DNA of 33,964 nt, taken from Eggerthellales bacterium. GTDB lineage: Bacteria; Actinomycetota; Coriobacteriia; Coriobacteriales; Eggerthellaceae. Made by a program: the position numbers and the translations under genes. Below are positions 17,064 through 33,964 of this stretch, in pieces. The notes under the pieces were generated by a model. It worked only from the letters and a program-made list of their open reading frames with translations, searched no databases and was not told the DNA's origin. The first letter of the stretch is position 1; every line of letters starts with the position of its first letter. The stretch spans positions 1-33,964 of the forward strand of contig JAQXGX010000114.1 of NCBI GenBank assembly GCA_029006935.1, given 5' to 3'.

Positions 17064-17184
17064 GGCCCCTCCTCGTCTTCTTTGCTGTGCTGGGCCAGCG
17101 GATGTCGATGGATCCGTGCTTCTCCAGATGCTCTTCCAGTTTCTTGGCGGGGACGAACGCGTGTTGCCCCTAGAAAACAAAAAA

Positions 17185-17208
17185 GTCAGGGGCCGTTAAG
17201 CCCCTGAC
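17185..17208 (-). terminator. Terminator downstream of tRNA-Pro
   Basis: GTCAGGGGC-cgttaa-GCCCCTGAC with a T-tract on the minus strand. Confidence 0.7.
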
Positions 17209-17219
17209 CTGCGGATTCG

Positions 17220-17264
17220 TGGTCGGGTTGACAGGATTTGAACCTGCGGCCTCTGCGTCCCGAA
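17220..17264. repeat. Right copy of the 45-bp direct repeat, inside tRNA-Pro (putative att site)
   Basis: Identical to 229-273; runs from the anticodon loop to CCA. Confidence 0.9.
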
Positions 17265-17296
17265 CGCAGCGCTCTACCAAACTGAGCCACAACCCG
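17220..17296 (-). tRNA. tRNA-Pro(CGG)
   Basis: CGGGTTG acceptor pairs with CAACCCG-A-CCA; anticodon loop TTCGGGA; GGTTCAAATCC T-arm. Confidence 0.95.
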
Positions 17297-17438
17297 AGCT
17301 GTTTTGCAGCATTGGATATGTTACTAGCCTTCGCTGAAATTAGCAAGACCTCATAGTAAAAAGTTAGCCCCAACAGAAGGCTCGATCACAGCCCGACTAC
17401 AGTCCGACCGCGATCCAACCGCCAAACTCACCCACGTC

Positions 17439-18584
17439 CTAGGATGAAGCCCCCGGATCTTGGACGATCTCGCCAGCAGCGCGGGTCTGGCCATCATCAG
17501 CAACCGAAGCCGCTGCCAGCACGGAAGCATCCTCCGAAACCTGGGGAAGCGAAGGCTCAGCGGTCTCCACCTTCACGGTCTTTTCCCCTTTGAAGGTCTT
17601 GGTGCGCTGAATGAGCACGGAGCCGATCAAGAACGGCATCCAGAACACGATGGACCGGTACACCAAGCCAATGGCCACACCTGCCGCCGCCGTGGACCCG
17701 AAGGCGGTAAAGGCAACCGTGACCGCCGCCTCCACCACACCCACGCCCTGGGGCGTAATGGACACCATGGCAAACAGGGTGGCAACCACGTATCCGCATA
17801 CCAGCGGCTGAGCAGAGGTCACACCGAACCCAATGCCCACCAGGCAGAAGCAGGCAAGCTCGCAGCAGCTGGCAATAATGGACTGGGCAAAGGCGCGGGC
17901 AGTATCCTTGGGGTTGGACACGATCATGCCGGCAGCATCGGAAAAGGACGCCACGGTATGCTCCACCCACGGCTGCATGGGGTCCTTCTTCATTCTCACA
18001 AACAGCCGATTGATCAGGCGCTCAATAGGAGTCAGGATGCGAATCAGCGTGCCCGGGCTCTTACGTCCCAGCACCAGCAGCCCCGCCATGCAGGAAACCA
18101 CGAACAGCACAATCAATCCCAAGGCGAACCACCCGGGGTCAAGACCCACCGTCAGCGCCAGGACCGCAAAGGCCAAGATCATGATGCACATGAACGCCGA
18201 GTCAATGGTCAGCTGCATGAGCAGCGCCGCCGACGTGGCCTTTCCCGGCTCAATACCCCGACGGCGGGCATCGTCGACCACCAGCGTGGTGCCGGCAAGG
18301 TTTAAGGAAGGGGCGATGGTGTTCATGAAGAAGGTGCCGAACACCAGGGGAAGGGTGGCTCGAGGAGGCATGTGCTCCCCCACCGCCCTGAATGCATACG
18401 TGTACGCGTAGCTCTGGGAAAAGTACTTCCCCAGCTGGGTGCACACCGCAATAAGCAGCGGAATCGCGGATCCACGCTGTACGGTTTCCGCCAGCTCGAC
18501 CAGCTGGTCCCCTCTGAGCACGAACATGGCCAACACTATGATGATGACCAGGCCCAGGAGCAGGTTGCGCGCGTTAATCTTCAA
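17439..18584 (-). CDS. YbhN/lysylphosphatidylglycerol synthase TM-region family protein
   Basis: Polytopic; TLPLVFGTFFMNTIAPSLNLAGTTLVVDDARRRG and ITPQGVGVVEAAVTVAF motifs; probable TTG start with AGGGAG RBS. Confidence 0.8.
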   Translation of the reverse strand: MKINARNLLLGLVIIIVLAMFVLRGDQLVELAETVQRGSAIPLLIAVCTQLGKYFSQSYAYTYAFRAVGEHMPPRATLPLVFGTFFMNTIAPSLNLAGTTLVVDDARRRGIEPGKATSAALLMQLTIDSAFMCIMILAFAVLALTVGLDPGWFALGLIVLFVVSCMAGLLVLGRKSPGTLIRILTPIERLINRLFVRMKKDPMQPWVEHTVASFSDAAGMIVSNPKDTARAFAQSIIASCCELACFCLVGIGFGVTSAQPLVCGYVVATLFAMVSITPQGVGVVEAAVTVAFTAFGSTAAAGVAIGLVYRSIVFWMPFLIGSVLIQRTKTFKGEKTVKVETAEPSLPQVSEDASVLAAASVADDGQTRAAGEIVQDPGASS

Positions 18585-18797
18585 GTAACTCCCTACACGG
18601 TGAACACACTTGACATAAAGCATACCAGCCGCAAGGTCAAACCCCTGCGCAAAACCACCCTCAACGGCGCAACTGAACAAATAAACCGCCACGGAGGGGC
18701 GCTCCGAGCCATTGCCCAGGCCCTTTTTCAGGGCGAAAGAAACGGCAGGAACGCTCCCCTAGCAGCGGTTTTGGCAGACCAAAGGTATTGAACAGCC

Positions 18798-19787
18798 CTA
18801 GCGGCCCAGGCTGCTTTCATGCTTGGCGCGGGCTTCTTCGCTGTAGCGCTGCTTGTAACGCACATCCACCAGCTCCGCCACGATGGCGATGGCAAGCTCC
18901 GCCGGGGTCTTGGCGCCGAACTTCAGGCCGATGGGCCGCTTGATACTCTCCCAATCCTGGTCGGTAAGCCCCGCGGCGCGCACCAGCTCGTACACCGTGT
19001 TGTTCTTGCCCTTGCAGCCCATCATGCCAACGTAGTGCACGCCGTGCTTCTTGGCCCAGATGCATCCCTGGGGGTCGAACATGTGGCCACGGGTCAGCAC
19101 GCACACGTAGTCATCCGGCGACGGGGTGAAGTCGGCCAGGTCGTCGAAGTTGCCGCCCCGCAGCAGGAAGCGCTCCACATTCGGGAACCGCTCCTCGTTC
19201 AGGTAGGCGGGGTCGTAGTCCAGTACCGTGACCTTGAAGCCCACGTGCGTTGCCAGGGCAGCCACTTCGCTGGAAGAGTCGGAAGCTCCCAGAAGCCACA
19301 CGTGCACCGGCTGGAACAGGGAAACGGAAAGCCAGGTCAGGCCGTCGAACTGCTCATTGTGCATGGACGGTCCGCGGGTCACGTCCTTCATCTGGAAGGC
19401 GTCGCGGGGGCTCCACGGACGCGACGCCACGATCTCCTTGGCATCGTTGCAGAAGAACACCAAGGGCAGACCGTCGGCAGAACCCTGATCCCCATACTTC
19501 TTGGTGACCTCGTTGTCCACGTTTTCCTGAGCGGCCTTAGGATCAAAGACCGCCTTGAAGCCCAGCCAGGCCAGATCACCCTCTTCCATGGCACGAAGGG
19601 CACGCTGGAAGGTGGGAACGTCGGCCTGGGTCAGGCTTTCGGCAATGACCTGCAGGTACTCGGGGCCCACGTTTCCGTTGCCCGCCAGCGCCTGAGGACT
19701 GAAAGCCGGGATCATGTCCGGGGTCAGCACCGGCGCGGAGCCGCCCTCAAGGGCTTCGATGATGTTGATCAGGTCCTGCTTGTTCAT
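18798..19787 (-). CDS. XdhC/CoxI-family protein
   Basis: VWLLGASDSSSEVAALATHVGFKVTVLDYDPAYLNEERFP and VGMMGCKGKNNTVYELV...IGLKFGAKTPAELAIAIVAELV. Confidence 0.85.
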   Translation of the reverse strand: MNKQDLINIIEALEGGSAPVLTPDMIPAFSPQALAGNGNVGPEYLQVIAESLTQADVPTFQRALRAMEEGDLAWLGFKAVFDPKAAQENVDNEVTKKYGDQGSADGLPLVFFCNDAKEIVASRPWSPRDAFQMKDVTRGPSMHNEQFDGLTWLSVSLFQPVHVWLLGASDSSSEVAALATHVGFKVTVLDYDPAYLNEERFPNVERFLLRGGNFDDLADFTPSPDDYVCVLTRGHMFDPQGCIWAKKHGVHYVGMMGCKGKNNTVYELVRAAGLTDQDWESIKRPIGLKFGAKTPAELAIAIVAELVDVRYKQRYSEEARAKHESSLGR

Positions 19788-19852
19788 AACGCGCTCCTTC
19801 GACGCAGGGGTAATGGTTCGCGTTTCAGCATAACCTAAACCAAGGCACATTG

Positions 19853-20464
19853 CTAGGAGATGCGCACCTTCCGCTCCGGCGTAACCTCCATGCGCCCCTC
19901 CGCGATGATCCGCAGCACCTCCGGGTACAGCACATGCTCCACCTCATGGATGCGGGCTTCCAGGTCGTCCACGGTATAGGATTCCTCCACCACCACGGCA
20001 CGCTGGGCCACGATGGGGCCCTTGTCGTACTCTTCGTTAGCCAGATGCACCGTGACACCGGTGACCTTCACGCCGGCGTTGAAGGCATCGTCGATGGCAT
20101 GGGCGCCCTTGAAGCTGGGCAGCAGCGCCGGATGCAGGTTCAGCACGTGGTCGGGGAAGGCGTTGAGCACCACCGGGGTGAGCATGCGCATGTACCCCGC
20201 CATGACCAGGTACTCCGCCCCGGCATCCTTGCAGGCGTCCACGATCATCTGGTCCGCCGCCTCCCGGTCCTGGTAGATGGTGCGGTTCAGCACGGTCACG
20301 GGAATGCCCGCGTCCTGGGCTCGCTGGATGCCGAAGGCATCCGGACGGGAGGAAACCACCCGCACGATTTCCACCGGCAGCCCGTCATTGGCTATGGCGT
20401 CGATGATGGCCTGCAAGTTGGTGCCGCTTCCGCTGACCAGAACGGCAATCTTCAGAGCTTCCAT
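19853..20464 (-). CDS. purN: Phosphoribosylglycinamide formyltransferase
   Basis: IAVLVSGSGTNLQAIIDA, MAGYMRMLTPVVLNAFPDHVLNLHPALLPSFKGAHAIDDA. Confidence 0.95.
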   Translation of the reverse strand: MEALKIAVLVSGSGTNLQAIIDAIANDGLPVEIVRVVSSRPDAFGIQRAQDAGIPVTVLNRTIYQDREAADQMIVDACKDAGAEYLVMAGYMRMLTPVVLNAFPDHVLNLHPALLPSFKGAHAIDDAFNAGVKVTGVTVHLANEEYDKGPIVAQRAVVVEESYTVDDLEARIHEVEHVLYPEVLRIIAEGRMEVTPERKVRIS

Positions 20465-20543
20465 GGGGACCCCTTCCTGGGTGGTTGCAAAACCGCCCCG
20501 CCTGCATCACCAGGTCGGGGCGGACTGAAAACAAGTCGAAGAA

Positions 20544-21623
20544 CTAGTAGGCGTACAGGCTGCCCTCATTGGCGTACTGGACTTCGCCCTGGCCGGAAAC
20601 AATGCGGCCGATGCGATACGTGGTCTCCCCCGCGGCAGCGCAGGCGGCCTCCACGGCCTCTGCCTGGGCAGGATCCACGATCAGCACGCAGCCCACGCCC
20701 ATGTTGAAGGTCTTCAGGGCCTCCTCATCGCTGAGGTTGGCGGCGTTGCACACGTACTTGATGATGGGAACCACCGGCCAGGTACCCAGGTCCACCTGGG
20801 CATTGACTGTCTTGGGCAGGGCGCGGTTCAGGTTTTCGGTGATGCCTCCGCCGGTGATGTGGGCCAGGGCACGCACCGCCCCCGGGACCTGCTCAAGCAC
20901 GGAAAGAACCGGCTTCACGTAGATGCGGGTGGGGGTCAGCAGGGCCTCTGCCACGCTCTGGCCACCCAGCTCTTCACAGGGAGCGGTGACCTGCTCCCTG
21001 TCCATGGCCTCGATGGTGACCTTGCGGGCAAGGCTGAAGCCGTTGGAATGCAGGCCGCTGGAGGCAAGGCCGATCAGCACATCGCCCTCCTGCACGGACT
21101 CGGGATCGAGCATCTTGGGACGATCCACCACGGCAACGCAGAAGCCGGACAGGTCGTAATCGTCCGGATCCATGACGCCGGGGTGCTCGGCCATTTCGCC
21201 GCCTATCAGGGCGCAGCCCGCCTGCCGGCAGCCTTCGCCGATGCCGCCCACGATCTTGGCCATGGCCTCGGACTTCAACTTGCCCACCGCCACGTAGTCC
21301 AGGAAGAACAGAGGCTCGGCGCCGGTTGCCAGCACGTCGTTCACGCACATGGCCACCAGGTCAATGCCCACGGTGTCGTGCTTGTTGATAAGCTGGGCAA
21401 CCTTCAGCTTGGTGCCCACGCCGTCGGTACCGGAAACCAGCAGGGGATCTTCCATGTTCTTGGCAGCGGCAATGGAGAACAGGCCGCCAAAACCGCCGAT
21501 GTCGCCGATGACCTCAGGACGATAGGTGCTGTGCACCGTTTCCTTGATGGCATTGACGGCGCGAGCGCCTTCCTCAATGTCCACGCCGGCCTGAGCGTAG
21601 GTGATGCTTTCGTTCTGGATCAT
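20544..21623 (-). CDS. purM: Phosphoribosylformylglycinamidine cyclo-ligase
   Basis: MIQNESITYAQAGVDIEEG..., GTDGVGTKLKVA, LIGGEMAEHPGVM, ITGGGITENL. Confidence 0.95.
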   Translation of the reverse strand: MIQNESITYAQAGVDIEEGARAVNAIKETVHSTYRPEVIGDIGGFGGLFSIAAAKNMEDPLLVSGTDGVGTKLKVAQLINKHDTVGIDLVAMCVNDVLATGAEPLFFLDYVAVGKLKSEAMAKIVGGIGEGCRQAGCALIGGEMAEHPGVMDPDDYDLSGFCVAVVDRPKMLDPESVQEGDVLIGLASSGLHSNGFSLARKVTIEAMDREQVTAPCEELGGQSVAEALLTPTRIYVKPVLSVLEQVPGAVRALAHITGGGITENLNRALPKTVNAQVDLGTWPVVPIIKYVCNAANLSDEEALKTFNMGVGCVLIVDPAQAEAVEAACAAAGETTYRIGRIVSGQGEVQYANEGSLYAY

Positions 21624-21888
21624 GTTCCGTGCCTTTCCATCCGAAGAACAGCCGCCTTGCGCGGCGGATCGAGCCTGTGCTGCGGAATCGGTCTGCTGTG
21701 CCTGTGCCGCACCACGCGGTTCTTCCGCATTCTGTAGATTATACGTGCTCGGCCAAGACGCCACGGCCACAATAGGGCGAAAGAACGTCGAAGGACCGCG
21801 CCAGCATCCCGGCACGGTCCCTCCGAACGCACAGTTCTTCGATTCGCCCCCACCGGCTCCCTGGCGTCGGAAGCGCCGGGGAAGCGCG

Positions 21889-23229
21889 CTACAGTCCCAG
21901 CTCCGCTTCCACCACCGCGGCAATAGCCTGGGCATGGGACTTGGCATCCTCAGAGGTAGCCGCCTCCACCATGACCCTGACCAGGGGCTCGGTGCCGCTG
22001 GGACGCAGCAGCACGCGGCCGGTCTGGCCCATGGCCTGCTCAGCAGCCTTCACCGCCTCTGCCACGGCAGCGTTGGCCAGGACCGCGGCCTTGTCGGAAA
22101 CCCTCACGTTGATGAGCTCCTGGGGGAAGCGGGTCATCACCGCGGCAGCTTCGCCGGCGGTCTTTCCCATACGGCGCACTGCCGCCAGGAACTGCACGGC
22201 GGTCATCAGGCCGTCACCGGTGGAGTTGTGCTCCAGCAAGATCATGTGACCGGACTGTTCGCCTCCCAGGGCATAGCCCCTCTCCCGCATGCACTCCAGC
22301 ACGTAGCGGTCTCCCACCTTGGTCTGGACCACCTGGATGCCGGCCTCGCCCAGCGCCTTGGTCAGGCCCAGGTTGCACATGACCGTGGACACCGCGGTGT
22401 TTCCCGGCAGGCATCCCCGCTGCTTCATGTCTATGGCAAGGACGGCCTCCATCATGTCGCCGTCGATTTCGTCCCCTTCGGCGCTGACCATCATCACGCG
22501 GTCAGCATCGCCGTCATGGGCAATGCCCACTTCCGCGCCGCTTGCCTTGACCAGGGCCCGCAGGGGCTCCAGGTTGGTGGAGCCGCACTTGACGTTGATG
22601 TCGGTGCCGCAGAAGTCCTCGTTGATGGCAATCACTTCCGCACCCAGGCGCTCCAGGGCTTCCCTGCTGGTCAGGGCGCTGGCACCGTGGCCGGCGTCCA
22701 GGGCAATGCGCATGCCGTCAAAGTCCACGCCCTGGGACGCAACTGCCTCCACCGCATGGGAAATGTAGAGCTCGCAGGCGTCGTCCACCGGAAGCACGAC
22801 CCCCACCTCGTCGCCGTTGGGCAGTTCTTCGGGGGCGGGTCCGCCAGCCACGATGAACGCCTCGATGCGGTCTTCCACTTCGTCAGGAAGCTTGAAGCCC
22901 TTGCCATCGAAGTACTTGATGCCGTTATACTCCGGAGGATTGTGGCTGGCGCTGATCACGATGCCGCCATCGGCGTGAAGCTCCTGCACCAGGAAGGCCA
23001 CGCCAGGGGTGGGAATGATCCCTGCGGAAAGGGCGGTGCCTCCCATGCTGGTGATGCCGGCAAAGACCGCGGCCTCCAGCATGTCGCCGGATTGGCGGGT
23101 GTCCTTGCCTACCAGAATGGTCTTACCCAGGAAGCGCACCGCAGCTTGGCCAAGCTTAAACGCCAAATCGCAGGTCAGGTCCTTGTTGGCAATGCCGCGC
23201 ACGCCGTCGGTGCCAAACATTCGAGTCAT
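21889..23229 (-). CDS. glmM: Phosphoglucosamine mutase
   Basis: MTRMFGTDGVRGIAN, VISASHNPPEYNGIKYF, DGDADRVM, RPSGTEPLVRVMVEA. Confidence 0.95.
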   Translation of the reverse strand: MTRMFGTDGVRGIANKDLTCDLAFKLGQAAVRFLGKTILVGKDTRQSGDMLEAAVFAGITSMGGTALSAGIIPTPGVAFLVQELHADGGIVISASHNPPEYNGIKYFDGKGFKLPDEVEDRIEAFIVAGGPAPEELPNGDEVGVVLPVDDACELYISHAVEAVASQGVDFDGMRIALDAGHGASALTSREALERLGAEVIAINEDFCGTDINVKCGSTNLEPLRALVKASGAEVGIAHDGDADRVMMVSAEGDEIDGDMMEAVLAIDMKQRGCLPGNTAVSTVMCNLGLTKALGEAGIQVVQTKVGDRYVLECMRERGYALGGEQSGHMILLEHNSTGDGLMTAVQFLAAVRRMGKTAGEAAAVMTRFPQELINVRVSDKAAVLANAAVAEAVKAAEQAMGQTGRVLLRPSGTEPLVRVMVEAATSEDAKSHAQAIAAVVEAELGL

Positions 23230-23378
23230 GATAAACCTCCGCTTATCAGTTATTACATGGTGCGAACAGTATACCCTTGTTGCCCACCCCAGCTATTCTG
23301 CGGGGCAATCGGTTGGAAAACGGTTGCAATCCCTTCTCGTTTTCCCTGATGAGCGCAGCAAAGGGCTCATTTCTAGCG

Positions 23379-23406
23379 CGAAAGGGGCGCCGAAGCGCCC
23401 CTTTCG
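23379..23406 (-). terminator. rpoC terminator with C(UUCG)G tetraloop
   Basis: CGAAAGGGGCGC-cgaa-GCGCCCCTTTCG; the minus-strand loop reads TTCG. Confidence 0.75.
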
Positions 23407-23433
23407 ATCACGTATTGTCCTTACCGGAAAGGA

Positions 23434-31353
<7,920 letters not shown>

Positions 31354-31748
31354 GGGCTCTTCCTCCTTCGTATTAGACAAAAACCCGATTAAAGTCATAA
31401 ACGTTAAAAATATAACCATAACTTTTCCAGAGTCAAGGAAAATTTTTGATTATTGTGGAGTTCTTGTGTTGTTTTGGGGCGTGACCTGGGAAAACACGAT
31501 TATGACTTTTTGCCATTTACCGATGCTCGTCTTGGGAAATCCTCCGGTTTCCCGAGAAGGGAAGCATTGGCGGAAGGGGACTAAAGGGGGCGTCGCAGGT
31601 GCCGGGAACCTTCGTCCAAAGGGACTGACGAAGCGGGTCGGAGACTAGCCCGAACGGCGCTGGCAATGGCCGCTTCAAAGTTGCCGATCGGATGGCAAGA
31701 GGGCCGTGCGGAAGCTGCCCCAGGAGCGCGGCGCGGACGGTAACGGCC

Positions 31749-32327
31749 CTACAGGTGCTGGAAGGCGATGCGCGGGGAGCCGTCGTAGGTGTAGATGGTG
31801 CCGCAGGCAGTAAAGCCCAGCTTGTTGGCAAGCAGGCCCCGCATGGGGGCGTTGTCGGCGTGGGTGTCGATCCGCAGGCCGCCGGCAGCCCCTTGGGAGC
31901 GGGCCCGGTCCAGGGCCCAGCGAATGCAGAGAGTGCCCAGGCCGTGGGTTCCAGGAGCCACCGCAATGCGATGGACCACCCCGTAGGGCAGCTGGTTCAG
32001 CCACGCTCCCCCGTCGATGCGCTGGTAGGTCGCGTCCTCTTCCACGGCAAAGTAGAACACCGCGTCGATGCGCTCCCCCGCCTCCGCGGCTGCAGGGAAG
32101 GGGATTTCGCCCGCAGGCTCTCCTTGCCCGAAGCGGCAGGGATCGGCGGGATCGGTCACGCACACGTACAGGTTGCCCCGTGCGATGTCGGCATCCAACA
32201 TGCTTGGCTGAGGGTAGCCTCCCGCCCACTGGGTGGGGTTGCCGGCGCGGACCATGAAGTCCCGGGCCTGGGCGTAGATCCAGTTGATGCGGGGAAGGTC
32301 CTGGGGCGTGGCGGGGCGGATGCGCAT
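31749..32327 (-). CDS. GNAT-family N-acetyltransferase
   Basis: MRIRPATPQDLPRINWIYAQAR...HRIAVAPGTHGLGTLCIRWALDRARSQGAAGGLRIDTHADNAPMRGLLANKLGF. Confidence 0.85.
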   Translation of the reverse strand: MRIRPATPQDLPRINWIYAQARDFMVRAGNPTQWAGGYPQPSMLDADIARGNLYVCVTDPADPCRFGQGEPAGEIPFPAAAEAGERIDAVFYFAVEEDATYQRIDGGAWLNQLPYGVVHRIAVAPGTHGLGTLCIRWALDRARSQGAAGGLRIDTHADNAPMRGLLANKLGFTACGTIYTYDGSPRIAFQHL

Positions 32328-32335
32328 GGCAAAAC

Positions 32336-32878
32336 CTACATCCGGTCCCGCAGGGCCTTGAGCTTTTCCAGGGTCTGGGGGTCTATGCGCCCGGCAATGG
32401 TGCGCTTTTCCGCCACCTTGGGTGTTTCGTCCAGACGGGCTTCCTCGTAGTGCATGCTCATTTCATGGCTGAAGCCTTCGGCGCTCATGCGGTCGATGCC
32501 GAAGCCGAACACGGTGTCCTGGATGCCGCCGTCGCTGGTGACCACCAGGGTCTCCACCATGCGCTCCCGCGCGTCATGGGCCAGCTTCTCTATGACCTTG
32601 TCCGCGGAGCTTCCCGCCGGGCTGAACATGATGCGCACGCCGCCCACGGTTTCCTGGGCGCCGGTGGAAAAGCGGTTTTCGCCCGCATCGAACACGATCA
32701 CGGCCTTCCAGTCATGGCCGGCAAAGCTCACCACATCGTTGATCAGGGTTTCCCGAGCTCGGTTGAAGGCGTCGTCGGTGTAGTCCGGGTTGTCCGCCAC
32801 TATTCGCTTGTAGCGGCTGCCGGAGCGCAGGACGTTGTATCCGTCCACGATGAGCAGCTTGTTGCGCTTGCGAGCCAT
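32336..32878 (-). CDS. NYN-domain YacP-like ribonuclease family
   Basis: LLIVDGYNVLRSGSRY...VIVFDAGENRFSTGAQETVGGVRIMFSPAGSSADKVIEKLAHD...VVTSDGGIQ. Confidence 0.85.
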   Translation of the reverse strand: MARKRNKLLIVDGYNVLRSGSRYKRIVADNPDYTDDAFNRARETLINDVVSFAGHDWKAVIVFDAGENRFSTGAQETVGGVRIMFSPAGSSADKVIEKLAHDARERMVETLVVTSDGGIQDTVFGFGIDRMSAEGFSHEMSMHYEEARLDETPKVAEKRTIAGRIDPQTLEKLKALRDRM

Positions 32879-32902
32879 GGGATGCGGGCCTTCGAGCAGG
32901 AC

Positions 32903-33667
32903 CTACTGGCCCTTCAGGGCGCTGTGGTTCTGACGCAGCCACTCGTACATGCAGGCGGTGCTTGCCTGGGCCACGTTCAGGGAGCCCACCTTGCCTTCCA
33001 TGGGCAGTGCCACGAAGAAGTCGCAGTTTTCCTGGGTCAGGCGGGAAAGGCCCTCGCCTTCGTTGCCCATGACCAGCAAGATCTTGCCCTTGAGGTTGGT
33101 GTCCCAGATGCAGCCGTCCTTCTGCTCGCTGGCGCCGGCCACCCAGAAGCCCTCCTTCTTGGCGCGCTCGATGATCTGCACCAGGTTGGGCACCTGCGCC
33201 ACCGGCATATGGACCACCGCTCCGGCAGAGCTCTTGTAGGTGGCGGCGGTAACGCCGGCTGCGCGCTTGCTGGGAATGATCACGCCGCTGGCACCCACGG
33301 CATCGGCACTGCGCACGATGGCGCCCAGGTTGCCTGCGTCGGTGATATGGTCCAGCATCACGATCAGAGCACGACCGTCGTGCTCTTCGGCATAGGCGTT
33401 GGCGGCCTTGATGATGTCCCCGCCGCTGTGGTAGGTGAAGGGAACGGTCTGGCCCATGACGCCCTGATGGCTGCCACGCTCGGAAAGCTCATCCAGCTTC
33501 TTGCGGGGCACCAGCTTCACCGGCACGTTCATGCGCTTGGCCTTGCGCTCGATGTCGGCAATCAGGCTGTCGTGCTTCACGTTGTCCGCCATCAAGATGA
33601 CCTTGAAGGGAACGTGGGTGCGCAGCGCTTCCACCAGGGGTCGCTTGCCTTCGATGTAATCAGCCAT
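32903..33667 (-). CDS. rlmB: 23S rRNA (guanosine-2'-O-)-methyltransferase RlmB-like (SPOUT)
   Basis: VMLDHITDAGNLGAIVRSADAVGASGVIIP and VMGNEGEGLSRLTQENCDFFVALPMEGKVGSLNVAQAS. Confidence 0.9.
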   Translation of the reverse strand: MADYIEGKRPLVEALRTHVPFKVILMADNVKHDSLIADIERKAKRMNVPVKLVPRKKLDELSERGSHQGVMGQTVPFTYHSGGDIIKAANAYAEEHDGRALIVMLDHITDAGNLGAIVRSADAVGASGVIIPSKRAAGVTAATYKSSAGAVVHMPVAQVPNLVQIIERAKKEGFWVAGASEQKDGCIWDTNLKGKILLVMGNEGEGLSRLTQENCDFFVALPMEGKVGSLNVAQASTACMYEWLRQNHSALKGQ

Positions 33668-33809
33668 AGAGCAGTCCTTCTTGCCATGCCGCAGATGCGC
33701 AGCGTGAATATATGTTGGAGTAGTTTATCATTTCAGGTGGCATATACCAGGTCGCTGTGCCCTCCCCTGCGTGGAGCGCACAGCTTTTTCATGGGAGAGA
33801 GGTATTCAC

Positions 33810-33964
33810 ATGATCGTTGCGATTCCGTTCGATAACGGAAGCATCAACCAGCACTTCGGCCATTCCGAGCAGTTCAAGATCTACACGGTGGAAAAGGACA
33901 AGGCCCTGATGAAGTCCCGGGTGGTCAGCACCGAAGGCCAGGGTCACGGCGCCCTTGCAGCGTT
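33810..33964 (+). CDS. NifB/NifX-type dinitrogenase iron-molybdenum cofactor domain protein (partial, runs off window)
   Basis: MIVAIPFDNGSINQHFGHSEQFKIYTVEKDKALMKSRVVSTEGQGHGALAA; GGGAGAGAGG upstream. Confidence 0.75.
   Translation, partial: MIVAIPFDNGSINQHFGHSEQFKIYTVEKDKALMKSRVVSTEGQGHGALAA

Noticed and set aside
17460-23349. Long plus-strand ORFs (17460-18305, 18819-19838, 20859-21737, 21601-23349)
   Set aside because: Antisense shadows of the YbhN-like gene, the XdhC-like gene, purM and glmM.
32450-33835. 461-aa plus-strand ORF
   Set aside because: Antisense to yacP-like and rlmB genes; overlaps the NifX-like start out of frame.

Overview
The window reads as an actinobacterial (Coriobacteriia/Eggerthellaceae-like) chromosome segment in two parts. 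(1) About 229-17264 is a ~17 kb interval bounded by a perfect 45-bp direct repeat. The right copy is the 3' half of an intact tRNA-Pro(CGG), and the left copy is an orphan tRNA 3' end. This is the layout of a tRNA-integrated genomic island. It carries a tyrosine recombinase split by one in-frame TGA, an AbiE-type toxin-antitoxin pair behind a 15-bp inverted repeat, and decayed replication/mobilisation remnants at the tRNA end. Its apparent cargo is a trigger-factor-like protein without the PPIase domain, an MFS transporter, a coupled Cys/His-rich microprotein, a PucR-family regulator, a Cys-rich FucI-fold 'isomerase', SufE, two unknown small proteins, SufS, a GPH-type symporter, a membrane protein and an Nfu protein. 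A recurring palindrome, TTGTGC-N5-GCACAA with constant spacing, lies upstream of the trigger-factor-like gene, pucR, the isomerase/suf operon, the symporter and nfu. It looks like the operator of one regulon, and this is my main candidate for an undescribed system. (2) 17.4-34 kb is housekeeping: YbhN-like flippase, XdhC-like protein, purN, purM, glmM, rpoC, rpoB, GNAT, YacP-like NYN protein, rlmB and the start of a NifX/NifB-like protein. RpoC carries a C-terminal alpha-CTD-like HhH domain that appears to keep the DNA-contact residues. All family calls are from reading translated sequence by eye; no searches were run.
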